This document shows, in pieces, positions 50,178 through 58,341 of a stretch of DNA of 64,000 bases; positions within the stretch are counted from its first letter, which is position 1; each line of letters begins with the position of its first letter. A program made the position numbers and the translations under genes. The notes under the pieces are model-generated. The model did no database searches. It saw only the letters and a program-made list of their open reading frames with translations, and was not told the DNA's origin. The DNA comes from Undibacterium pigrum (GTDB lineage Bacteria > Pseudomonadota > Gammaproteobacteria > Burkholderiales > Burkholderiaceae_D): positions 1 through 64,000 of the forward strand of contig NZ_QJKB01000006.1 of NCBI RefSeq assembly GCF_003201815.1, written 5' to 3'.

Positions 50178-50273
50178 AGTGGGCTAGAAGGTGAATAGTG
50201 TGAGAGTAAGGTGAGAAATAAGCTGAAAATAGGGTGAAATAAGTGAATTAGTATGCGATTGCGCCATCTATTT

Positions 50274-50279
50274 TATAAT
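50274..50279 (+). promoter_or_regulatory. Probable -10 box for the rhodanese-grxC unit
   Basis: A perfect TATAAT 38 bases ahead of the rhodanese start in an AT-rich divergent region. No clear -35 hexamer at 17 or 18 bases. Confidence 0.4.
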
Positions 50280-50317
50280 GACGCGCTTCTGATAACCATT
50301 CTTACTACTGGAATCCT

Positions 50318-50719
50318 GTGAAATTCATTCTTGACAATATATTCTGGATAGGTCTCGCCATCATCTCTGGCGGCGCATTGCTGATACCTGCTTTACAAAG
50401 ACGTGGTGCCAAAGTATCGCATTTTCAAGCGACACAATACATGAATCAAGGTAAAACCCTGGTGCTGGACGTGCGTAATGCAGACGAATTTGCAGCAGGA
50501 CACTTGCCAAATGCCAAACATATCCCCCTGGCAGAGCTGAACGATCGCCTGAAAGAGATAGAAAAGTCAAAAAACAATGTTGTCATTACTGTGTGCGCTT
50601 CTGGCGTACGTTCTTCCAGCGCTGCCGGTCTGCTGAGCAAAGCTGGTTTCGCTCAGGTATTTAGTCTCGATGGTGGTATAGATGCCTGGAAGTCGCAAGG
50701 CTTGCCAACCGTAAAGTGA
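50318..50719 (+). CDS. Membrane-anchored rhodanese-like protein
   Basis: 133 residues. One N-terminal helix (FILDNIFWIGLAIISGGALLIPAL) then a rhodanese domain: LVLDVRNADEFAAGHLPNAKHIPLAEL and active-site loop VCASGVRSSSAAGLL with the catalytic Cys. Sulfurtransferase of the GlpE/PspE type, tethered to the inner membrane. grxC follows 14 bases on and this unit leads to secB, a common Burkholderiales order. Confidence 0.93.
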   Translation: MKFILDNIFWIGLAIISGGALLIPALQRRGAKVSHFQATQYMNQGKTLVLDVRNADEFAAGHLPNAKHIPLAELNDRLKEIEKSKNNVVITVCASGVRSSSAAGLLSKAGFAQVFSLDGGIDAWKSQGLPTVK

Positions 50720-50733
50720 AGCAGGAGAGCGCC

Positions 50734-51000
50734 ATGAAAGCCCATGTAATCATGTATACCACAGCCGTTTGCCCCTATTGCACCATGGCTGAACGTCTGT
50801 TGAAGTCCAAGGGTGTGGACGAGATTGAAAAAATCCGGGTTGATCTCGAACCGGGAGTGCGCGAAGCGATGATGAAGAAAACCGGTCGCCGCACCGTGCC
50901 ACAAATCTATATAGGCGACACCCACGTAGGTGGTTTCGATGATATTTCTGCCCTCGACAGGGCGGGTAAACTCGACCCTTTGCTAAATCCAGTTGATTAA
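50734..51000 (+). CDS. grxC: Glutaredoxin 3
   Basis: 88 residues from ATG 50734, chosen for AGGAGAG immediately upstream over an ATG at 50716 that overlaps the rhodanese stop. Active site CPYC, cis-Pro in RRTVPQIYIG and the GG(F)DD glutathione-binding turn are present. Reduces disulfides and glutathione adducts. Confidence 0.95.
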   Translation: MKAHVIMYTTAVCPYCTMAERLLKSKGVDEIEKIRVDLEPGVREAMMKKTGRRTVPQIYIGDTHVGGFDDISALDRAGKLDPLLNPVD

Positions 51001-51163
51001 AAGCAGGTTTTTGCCGGATTTTCTACGGCATTGCGAGGTAAATTGCTGTTTTTGCAGACTACTTGCTACAATAGCGCGCTGCGATCTTGAAATGGCTGGA
51101 AACGGCCTTATCTGCCAGTCTCGCTGTTCATTATTAATCTTTTAGAATTTTAGAAAGTTTCAC

Positions 51164-51640
51164 ATGTCTGACGAAAATCTGCAGCCCGTATTCCAAATTC
51201 AACGCGTTTATCTGAAAGATTTGTCGCTTGAACAGCCTAATTCTCCAGCAATTTTCCTGGAACAAGAAGCGCCTGGCATAGAAGTGTCCGTTGATGTCGG
51301 CTCTGAAAAACTGGCAGATGGCATCTACGAAGCCACAGTAACAGTGACTGTTACTGCAAAAGTCGGCGAAAAAGTGGCTTTCCTGGTTGAAGGCAAGCAA
51401 GCTGGTATTTTCGAAGCGCGCAATATCCCTGAAGATCAACTCGATCCTCTGCTGGGTATCGGCTGCCCGAACATCGTTTATCCATACCTGCGTTCCAACG
51501 TAGCGGATGCGATCACACGTGCTGGTTTCCCTCCTATCCACCTGTCGGAAATCAATTTCGAAGCTTTCTATGCACAACGTTTGACAATTGCTGCTGAACA
51601 GGCAAATGCCAACACTGAAGCGCCTACGACAATTCAGTAA
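51164..51640 (+). CDS. secB: Protein-export chaperone SecB
   Basis: 158 residues. [19 protein letters not shown] at the start, the acidic SecA-binding region and the [41 protein letters not shown]-type block (here LLGIG). Tetrameric chaperone that keeps preproteins unfolded for SecA. Confidence 0.97.
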   Translation: MSDENLQPVFQIQRVYLKDLSLEQPNSPAIFLEQEAPGIEVSVDVGSEKLADGIYEATVTVTVTAKVGEKVAFLVEGKQAGIFEARNIPEDQLDPLLGIGCPNIVYPYLRSNVADAITRAGFPPIHLSEINFEAFYAQRLTIAAEQANANTEAPTTIQ

Positions 51641-51690
51641 TTAATTGATACTGATCCGGCTAGCGCCGGATTGGCATGAGAAGGATATCC

Positions 51691-52140
51691 ATGCGACGCC
51701 TGCTGACGCCCTTGCCTCTGCTGTTATTGACGCTGCTTGCGAGTAGTGCTGCACAGGCTCTGGAGTTTCGCGCTATCGGTGCTTCACCGGTGATACTGTA
51801 CGATGCCCCGTCTGTCAAAGGCGGTAAGCTGGCAGTGGCACCTCGTGGCATGCCGGTGGAAGTAGTATTTACTTCCGGCGCATGGAGTAAAGTCCGTGAT
51901 GTCAGCGGCGACATGAGCTGGGTCGAGTCAAAAGACTTGATCACCCGTCGCAGCCTCATCGTTCGTGCCGCCAATGCCAAGGTCAGGGCAGCTGCAGATG
52001 AGTCGTCTGCCCTGGTGTTCAGTGCCGACAAGCATGTCTTGCTGGAAATGGCCGAGCCTGCAGTCGCTGGCTGGGTCAAAGTGAAACACCGTGATGGCCA
52101 GCTTGGTTTCGTCAAAGTCAATGAAGTCTGGGGTTTGTAG
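51691..52140 (+). CDS. Secreted protein with two bacterial SH3-like domains
   Basis: 149 residues from ATG 51691 (AAGGA at 51681); another ATG at 51676 has no ribosome site. Sec signal peptide to AQALEF. Two SH3b-like repeats: YDAPSVKGGKLAVAPRGMPVEVVFTSGAWSKVRDVSGDMSWVESKDL, then [51 protein letters not shown]. Probably periplasmic, perhaps binding peptidoglycan. Lies between secB and gpsA; terminated directly after. Confidence 0.88.
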   Translation: MRRLLTPLPLLLLTLLASSAAQALEFRAIGASPVILYDAPSVKGGKLAVAPRGMPVEVVFTSGAWSKVRDVSGDMSWVESKDLITRRSLIVRAANAKVRAAADESSALVFSADKHVLLEMAEPAVAGWVKVKHRDGQLGFVKVNEVWGL

Positions 52141-52180
52141 TGCCTGGACTGAATGTATAGGCAGATGACAGTTTGCAAAA

Positions 52181-52205
52181 AAGGACAGCCTGCTGTCCTT
52201 TTTTT
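52181..52205 (+). terminator. Rho-independent terminator before gpsA
   Basis: AAGGACAG / CTGTCCTT arms with loop CCTG, then a run of T continuing from the stem (seven T in total). Confidence 0.9.
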
Positions 52206-52249
52206 ACATCTACCCGGTTATATCAGATAAGCAGGAGTCAGGGATAAGC

Positions 52250-53248
52250 ATGAATATCAGTGTATTGGGTGCAGGTGCCTGGGGCACGGCAATGGCAATT
52301 GCCTTTGCAGCAAAAAATAATGTCCTGCTGTGGGGGCGTAATCAGGCCGCCATGTCTGCCATGCAGACAGCAAGGCAAAATAATGATTATTTACATGGCT
52401 TTCCTTTCCCTGACAGCCTGCAAGTCACGGCTGATTTTGCTGCCGCCATGGCACATGCTGCCGGCCCCGATGGTTTGCTGGTGATTGCCACCTCCGTTTC
52501 GGGTTTGCGCCCCACGCTGGAAGCCTGCCGTGCCTACCAGCCGAATAACATCATCTGGCTGTGTAAGGGCTTTGAAGAGTCCACTCAGTTATTGCCGCAT
52601 CAGGTGGCAGAACAGGTGCTGGGGCAGGGCGTGGCTTTCGGTGCTCTGTCTGGTCCCTCGTTTGCGCAGGAAGTCGCCAGGGGGCTGCCATGTGCACTGA
52701 CGATAGCCTCGAAATCGAAAGATCTCAGTCAACTGGTAGTACAAGCCCTGCATGTGAATGCCATGCGTGTGTATTCCAGCGATGACGTTGTTGGTGTCGA
52801 GGTTGGTGGTGCTGTCAAAAATATTCTGGCGATTGCCACAGGCGTGGCCGATGGCCTGGGCCTGGGCCTGAATGCGCGTGCGGCACTGATTACCCGTGGC
52901 CTGGCAGAAATCAGCCGTCTGGGTGTGGCTCTCGGTGGCCGTTCAGAAACCCTGATGGGCCTGACAGGTGTAGGTGACTTGATTTTGACCTGTACCGGTG
53001 ACCTGTCGCGTAACCGCAAAGTAGGCCTGGCACTGGCCCAGGGTAAATCACTGGATGTTATCGTCCAGGAGCTGGGTCATGTCGCCGAAGGTGTACGCTG
53101 TGCCCAGGCAGTGCATACCCTGGCGCAAAGCAAGAGCATACAAATGCCGATTACCGATGCAGTGGCAGGCGTCTTGTTTGACGGCATATCCCTGCAGGAA
53201 ATGATCAGTCGTCTATTGGCCAGGGATGCAAAACAGGAAACACATTAG
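52250..53248 (+). CDS. gpsA: Glycerol-3-phosphate dehydrogenase [NAD(P)+]
   Basis: 332 residues. Dinucleotide loop VLGAGAWGTAMA, LCKGFE, LSGPSFAQEVARGLPCALTIAS, catalytic Lys in VGGAVKNILAIATGVADGLGLGLNARAALITRGLAEISRLG, and LTGVGDLILTCTGDLSRNRKVG. Makes glycerol-3-phosphate for phospholipids. Confidence 0.98.
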   Translation: MNISVLGAGAWGTAMAIAFAAKNNVLLWGRNQAAMSAMQTARQNNDYLHGFPFPDSLQVTADFAAAMAHAAGPDGLLVIATSVSGLRPTLEACRAYQPNNIIWLCKGFEESTQLLPHQVAEQVLGQGVAFGALSGPSFAQEVARGLPCALTIASKSKDLSQLVVQALHVNAMRVYSSDDVVGVEVGGAVKNILAIATGVADGLGLGLNARAALITRGLAEISRLGVALGGRSETLMGLTGVGDLILTCTGDLSRNRKVGLALAQGKSLDVIVQELGHVAEGVRCAQAVHTLAQSKSIQMPITDAVAGVLFDGISLQEMISRLLARDAKQETH

Positions 53249-53267
53249 GAAACGCATTAATGGATCC

Positions 53268-53430
53268 AAAACCTGTTTATGATCTGTAGCGAGCGAGTGT
53301 CAGCGGGGTCAGCGTAACTAAAACGCAGCGCAAAAAGCGGAATGTACTCTAGTACATGAGCATTTTGAGCAGCGCATGAACCCCGCTTTAATTTCGATTG
53401 CGCTCGCGCTTAAGATCATAGACAGGTTTT
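53268..53430. repeat. Intergenic hairpin repeat element A (MITE/REP-like)
   Basis: About 163 bp with terminal inverted repeats of 18 bases (53268-53285 and 53413-53430, one mismatch), nested inner arms (GCGAGCG/CGCTCGC and AGCGGGG/CCCCGCT) and a central GTACTCTAGTAC dyad. The right end lies on the stop codon of the adjoining minus-strand ORF. It shares the core and plan with element B. Confidence 0.7.
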
Positions 53431-53641
53431 AATAGCGCCGACGAAAGTCTGGTGAATGCAAGACGCGGGTGATGACAGTATCAGGCACATGGTGCCTGCG
53501 TAAAAAATGCATGGCCTTGGCAATGCCCATAACTTCAAGATAATGGATGCCAAGGTCGACCATGAAGCGTGTCAGTACATCACGCCTGCGCAAAGGCTGC
53601 CTGTGCATGTGTAGCATTTTCCGGCGTCTGCATCCTGCCAT
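53429..53641 (-). CDS. Small basic protein of unknown function
   Basis: 70 residues from ATG 53641, with GGGAG eight bases upstream; a longer frame reaches 53716. Very rich in Arg and His (MAGCRRRKMLHMHRQPLRRRD) with one amphipathic stretch (MVDLGIHYLEVMGIAKAMHFLRRH). No family recognised. The stop codon lies in the terminal inverted repeat of element A, so the C-terminus may have been set by that element. Could be spurious. Confidence 0.45.
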   Translation of the reverse strand: MAGCRRRKMLHMHRQPLRRRDVLTRFMVDLGIHYLEVMGIAKAMHFLRRHHVPDTVITRVLHSPDFRRRY

Positions 53642-53829
53642 GATGCCATCTCCCTGGGTCTTCTGAGTTTTGCTCAGTTTCAATAAACTCAGTGTAGAAC
53701 GACAAAGAGCGGGCAAAGACAGGAATTAGGCAGTTTTGACATAGCTTAACAAAAAAGACCATGAGCGCCATGGTCTTTGTCTGCCCCTCGCCACATTCTG
53801 GCTGATTCCACAGGGCACTGGTATTGCTA

Positions 53830-54339
53830 TTATTTTAAATCTGTTGCTGCTGTAAAGATGGCAAGAAGGTTTTCCAGACCCAACTGGTCTTCTGCATCAA
53901 AGCGTTTCAGGCGCGGGCTGTCGATATCAAACACACCGTAAATTTCACCATCCTTGATCAAGGGGATGACGATTTCAGAATTCGAGGCAGAATCACAGGC
54001 GATATGGCCAGGGAATGCATGCACGTCTTCCACCAGCACGGTACGTCTTTCCGCTGCCGCAGTTCCACATACGCCACGCTTGAAAGGGATGCGGGTGCAG
54101 GCAACCTTGCCCTGGAATGGCCCTAACAACAGATCATTGGGAAACTCTGCATCCGGCTTGCTGGCTGGGGCGCACAGGTAAAAACCTGCCCAGTTCAAAT
54201 CAGTGATGCTGCTATAGATGAAGGCAGAAAACTGGGCTGCATTGGTGATGAGATTGCGTTCACCTTCTAGTACGCTGGCCAGCTGGCGCGCCAGCATGGG
54301 GTAATCGGGTTTATCGCTGGCAGCAGGGGTAACAAACAT
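53830..54339 (-). CDS. msrC: Free methionine-(R)-sulfoxide reductase, GAF fold
   Basis: 169 residues. Cys81, Cys91 and Cys115 (CTRIPFKRGVCGTAA and HIACDSASNSEIVIP) match Cys84, Cys94 and Cys118 of the E. coli enzyme with a constant offset of three. Reduces free Met-R-sulfoxide. Follows hslVU. Confidence 0.95.
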   Translation of the reverse strand: MFVTPAASDKPDYPMLARQLASVLEGERNLITNAAQFSAFIYSSITDLNWAGFYLCAPASKPDAEFPNDLLLGPFQGKVACTRIPFKRGVCGTAAAERRTVLVEDVHAFPGHIACDSASNSEIVIPLIKDGEIYGVFDIDSPRLKRFDAEDQLGLENLLAIFTAATDLK

Positions 54340-54358
54340 GGGCGTTCCTGGAGAGTTT

Positions 54359-54550
54359 TTAATTTTCTTCCTGACTGTCCGGTTTTTGGGTGGCAGTAGC
54401 AGGTGTAGATAGAGGTTTGGGTTTTCTTTTCGCAGTCAGGTAATCAGGCAAGACTTTCCTTGCCTTATTATTCTTCCCATGGGCCGGGATTTGAGATGGT
54501 TCAACGCGAAACTGCATGCGTTGTCTTGTTGCCAGTGCCTTGTTAGCCAT
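54359..54550 (-). CDS. Small basic protein of unknown function downstream of hslU
   Basis: 63 residues from ATG 54550. Lys/Arg/Pro-rich (AHGKNNKARKVLPDYLTAKRKPKP) and likely disordered. It fits between hslU (28 bases upstream) and msrC in the same orientation, which supports a real gene, but there is no recognisable family and only a weak ribosome site. Confidence 0.45.
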   Translation of the reverse strand: MANKALATRQRMQFRVEPSQIPAHGKNNKARKVLPDYLTAKRKPKPLSTPATATQKPDSQEEN

Positions 54551-54578
54551 CTTGAACCCCGGATTCACATATTACAAA

Positions 54579-55916
54579 TTACAGCACGTAGCGTGACAGA
54601 TCTTCATTCACCGACAAGGCTTCCAGACGTTCATTGACGTAGGCAGCATCGATGGTGACAGTCTTGCCGCTATTCTGGTGGGCATCGAAGGAAATTTCTT
54701 CCAGCAGCTTTTCCATGACGGTGTAGAGACGACGGGCGCCGATATTTTCTGTCGTTTCATTGACAGAATAAGCGATACCGGCCAGGCGTTCTACGCCTTC
54801 AGGCGTGAAGTCTATCTGTACTTCTTCTGTTGCCAGCAAGGCCTGGTATTGACGTGTCAGGCAGGCATCTGTGCCTGTCAGAATACGTTCAAAATCAGCG
54901 ATGGACAAAGATTCCAGCTCCACGCGGATAGGGAAACGGCCCTGCAACTCAGGGATCAGGTCAGACGGCTTGGCCAGGTGGAAAGCGCCAGATGCAATGA
55001 ACAGGATATGGTCAGTCTTGACCATGCCATACTTGGTATTCACCGTCGTACCTTCTACCAGTGGCAGCAAGTCACGCTGGACACCTGCTCGTGAGACTTC
55101 AGCGCCACCAGTTTCTGAACGTGAAGCGATCTTGTCAATCTCATCGAGGAAGACGATGCCGTTTTGCTCTACATTGCGGATCGCATCCTGTTTCAGTTCT
55201 TCTTCATTGACCAGCTTGCCTGCTTCTTCTTCAATCAGGAACTTCATTGCTTCCTTGATTTTCAGCTTGCGTGATTTCTTGCGGCCATTGCCCATGCCCG
55301 AGAACATAGTCTTGATCTGCTCGGTCATTTCTTCCATGCCAGGTGGGGCCATGATTTCCATATGAGTCACGCCTTCGGCTACTTCGATTTCAACTTCCTT
55401 GTCATCCAGCGCACCTTCACGCAGACGCTTGCGGAAAGTCTGGCGAGTGGTGTTATCAGGCGTTGCAGTCTCGGTTTCACTAGGCTGGAAGCCAAAGTCG
55501 CGCGCAGGCGGCAACAGGATATCGAGTATGCGGTCTTCAGCCGCATCTTCGGCACGGGCACGTACCTTGCGGGTAGCAGTCTCGCGGGTTTGCTTGATGC
55601 CGATATCGACCAGGTCGCGGATGATGGTATCCACATCGCGGCCTACATAACCAACTTCAGTGAATTTGGTGGCTTCGATCTTGATAAAGGGCGCATCAGC
55701 CAGCTTGGCCAGGCGACGGGCGATTTCGGTTTTGCCAACGCCTGTCGGGCCTATCATCAGGATATTCTTGGGCGTAATTTCATGGCGCAGCGGTTCCTGC
55801 ACCTGTTGACGACGCCAGCGGTTACGCAGGGCGATGGCAACGGCGCGCTTGGCCTTGGACTGGCCAACCACATGTTTATCAAGTTCAGAGACGATCTCTT
55901 GCGGGGTCATGTTCAT
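54579..55916 (-). CDS. hslU: ATP-dependent protease ATPase subunit HslU
   Basis: 445 residues. N-domain [34 protein letters not shown], Walker [10 protein letters not shown], the pore motif G-Y-V-G-R, an inserted I-domain, Walker [12 protein letters not shown] and the C-terminal ...EDLSRYVL tail that docks into HslV. Unfoldase ring of the HslUV protease. 12 bases after hslV. Confidence 0.98.
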   Translation of the reverse strand: MNMTPQEIVSELDKHVVGQSKAKRAVAIALRNRWRRQQVQEPLRHEITPKNILMIGPTGVGKTEIARRLAKLADAPFIKIEATKFTEVGYVGRDVDTIIRDLVDIGIKQTRETATRKVRARAEDAAEDRILDILLPPARDFGFQPSETETATPDNTTRQTFRKRLREGALDDKEVEIEVAEGVTHMEIMAPPGMEEMTEQIKTMFSGMGNGRKKSRKLKIKEAMKFLIEEEAGKLVNEEELKQDAIRNVEQNGIVFLDEIDKIASRSETGGAEVSRAGVQRDLLPLVEGTTVNTKYGMVKTDHILFIASGAFHLAKPSDLIPELQGRFPIRVELESLSIADFERILTGTDACLTRQYQALLATEEVQIDFTPEGVERLAGIAYSVNETTENIGARRLYTVMEKLLEEISFDAHQNSGKTVTIDAAYVNERLEALSVNEDLSRYVL

Positions 55917-55928
55917 GATTATTCCAAT

Positions 55929-56465
55929 TTATTCCAGTGTTTCTATGGTGTGTGACAAGTTGGTATAAATGCACAACTCGCCAGCAATAGTCAGGGATTT
56001 CCTGACGATGTCGACAGGTGACAAATCGGTATTTTCAAACAGGGCAATCGCTGCAGACTGGGCGAAGGTGCCACCAGAGCCGATTGCGCCTATACCCTGG
56101 TTGGGTTCCAGTACATCGCCATTACCGGTGATAACCAGTGTCGTATCCTTGTCAGCCACCAGCAGCATGGCTTCCAGGCGGCGCAGCATACGGTCAGTGC
56201 GCCAGTCTTTTGCTAGTTCTACCGAGGCGCGCATCAGATGGCCCTGGTGTTTTTCCAGCTTGGATTCAAAACGTTCTATTAGCGTGAAAGCGTCAGCCGT
56301 ACCGCCAGCAAAACCAGCCAGTACCTTGTTGTGATACAGCTTGCGCACCTTGCGGGCAGTGCCCTTCATGACGATATTGCCCAGAGTTACCTGACCATCG
56401 CCGCCCAGGGCAACCAGATTGCCGCGTCGCACCGTCAAAATGGTGGTGCCGTGAAATTGTTCCAT
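55929..56465 (-). CDS. hslV: ATP-dependent protease peptidase subunit HslV
   Basis: 178 residues from ATG 56465 (GAGG upstream); the frame extends to 56606 without support. MEQFHG is a six-residue propeptide; the mature enzyme begins at Thr7 (TTILTVRRG), the nucleophile. Further blocks: [12 protein letters not shown] and [14 protein letters not shown]. Confidence 0.97.
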   Translation of the reverse strand: MEQFHGTTILTVRRGNLVALGGDGQVTLGNIVMKGTARKVRKLYHNKVLAGFAGGTADAFTLIERFESKLEKHQGHLMRASVELAKDWRTDRMLRRLEAMLLVADKDTTLVITGNGDVLEPNQGIGAIGSGGTFAQSAAIALFENTDLSPVDIVRKSLTIAGELCIYTNLSHTIETLE

Positions 56466-56655
56466 ATGAACCTCAGAAAATAGTGCTATTCCTGCCAGGC
56501 GATACAGCCATAGGCCAGTGCCAGTAAGGGGCAGTGAAAGCAGGCCAAATTGCCTGTTTTGTTGAAAGTGGGGTGTTTTTTCTGAATTGCAAGCGTCATC
56601 AAACATGGTGCATGCAGCACCTGTGACAAGGAAATACCGAGTTGCTTACAGGTTA

Positions 56656-58047
56656 TTAATGCTTGCGGGGGATGATGCTGGCGATGTTTTTCAGGCCCAT
56701 GGCATTGAACAACATCATGACCAGATAATTGACGCCTTCAAAGCGTATATTCATACCAGCTTTGCTGGCGATAGGCGCAAGGCCATTCAGCAATTGCGCC
56801 GAGGCACCAAATTCCACACGTTCCAGACGGGTGCAATCGAGGATCAAGGGATTATGTTGTTCAGCCTGCAGAGCGATATTGGAAATCAGGAACTCTGTCT
56901 TGCCTTCGACCACTTTTGGCATCATGTAGCGGTCAGTCGCCTCTTCCTGTACCGGGGCTTCCGGCATGGCGCTGGTGATATTGTTTTTGGGTGCTTCAAA
57001 TGAAGGGGGCGATACTTCGAAAGTAATGCAGTAATCCATACTGACTTCTTCGAAGGCTTGCTCAAAATGCAGTAATTGCAAGATTTCCAGCAATAACAGC
57101 CAGGGCGCTTCAGTTTCATCACGGCGACCGACCAGCAAGATACTGCGGATTTTATCCGCCAGGTCTTTGGCGCCCACCAGCAACAAGTCATGGCCGGATT
57201 TTTTCAAACCTTTGAGCGCACGCAGTAACAAGCCGCAACCTATGGGGTCAACTTCCTTGACGCGGGAAAAGTCCAGGCGCAGGCTTTTACTCTTGCCTGC
57301 TGCTATCTGCAATTTTTCCAGTGACTTGATGGTGCCGCTGTCGAGCTTGGCCGGGAAGCTGACATTCGCCACCGTGGTATCGCCCTGAACTTCAGCATCA
57401 TTGTCGTTGCTGGTCTGGTTTTCTGGCCACAATGGTGGCGAGGTTTCAAATTTATTGGCGTAGTCGAGCGACAGGCTTTCAAACTTGTGCTGGTCATTCG
57501 TAATACGGTAGAGGTCAAACAGCATTTGCCAGCCTATTTCCGTCGCACCGCCCAGCTCGTGGTTATGCACGGCAGAAGCCAGCATTTGCTCGGCGACTTC
57601 ATTCTGGCCGCTGGCAAACAGGATGGCTGCTTCTTCAAGTACAGGGACGGTTTCGCTATAGGCGAGGGCAGATGCCGACATTTCCGAGTTTTGCCCTAAC
57701 AGATAATCTGTAGGCATCATCATCGGCAGTGTGGTCTGGAATTCTACTGGTGGGGCTTTTCTTTCCAGCGGCTCGGTCGGCGCACCCAGGTCAGTTTTGG
57801 TAATGGTCGGCGGACGGGTCTTGACGATGTCACGCGACATTTCAAATTCTATGGCGTCAATTTTTCTTTCGGTAGCACGGGCGATATGGCGCTGAGCAAT
57901 AATCGAATTGCTAAAAACTTCACTATCCTGGAAACCGCCAATGACGGTATTACCATTCTTGGAGCGCGTCTTTCTCGAAGAAGATTTCTCGGTGGAGCGA
58001 TCTTCTTGCTTGACACCTTTTTTACCGAAAAGAGAAAAAATCCCCAC
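56656..58047 (-). CDS. STAS-domain protein of unknown function next to hslVU
   Basis: 463 residues if translation starts at GTG 58047 (VGIFSLFGKKG becomes MGIFSLFGKKG; GGGAAC upstream). The ORF is open to 58293. A Lys/Arg/Ser-rich N-terminus, a helical middle with a TPR-like stretch (ILFASGQNEVAEQMLASAVHNHE), and two STAS-like halves: SLRLDFSRVKEVDPIGCGLLLRALKGLKKSGHDLLLVGAKDLADKI and PLILDCTRLERVEFGASAQLLNGLAPIASKAG. The second lacks an obvious phospho-Ser/Thr. No enzyme domain is seen. A scaffold or anti-sigma-antagonist-like role is inference. Confidence 0.75.
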   Translation of the reverse strand: MGIFSLFGKKGVKQEDRSTEKSSSRKTRSKNGNTVIGGFQDSEVFSNSIIAQRHIARATERKIDAIEFEMSRDIVKTRPPTITKTDLGAPTEPLERKAPPVEFQTTLPMMMPTDYLLGQNSEMSASALAYSETVPVLEEAAILFASGQNEVAEQMLASAVHNHELGGATEIGWQMLFDLYRITNDQHKFESLSLDYANKFETSPPLWPENQTSNDNDAEVQGDTTVANVSFPAKLDSGTIKSLEKLQIAAGKSKSLRLDFSRVKEVDPIGCGLLLRALKGLKKSGHDLLLVGAKDLADKIRSILLVGRRDETEAPWLLLLEILQLLHFEQAFEEVSMDYCITFEVSPPSFEAPKNNITSAMPEAPVQEEATDRYMMPKVVEGKTEFLISNIALQAEQHNPLILDCTRLERVEFGASAQLLNGLAPIASKAGMNIRFEGVNYLVMMLFNAMGLKNIASIIPRKH

Positions 58048-58341
58048 TTTGTTCCCAAATAAGAAGAAGCGCTGACAGTCCGGCAGCGAATTTGACGAGT
58101 GCTTAGTATATTCTGATTTCCGTTCCAATGGTTGACTGGGCTCAACTACAAGAAACAGTTTTTCTTCGAATGTTCTGGTAACTGCGTCCCATGATCGTCG
58201 AAAACCTTGCAAAAAAGCAGCTTTTTTGCAGGAAATGGGGGCGGATACCGCCACCCATACCAACAGCTTATGAATTAATAACCTAAACGTCAATTACATC
58301 TGCTTACATTTTTCTTGCAATTCTTAGCTGATTTTTTAACA

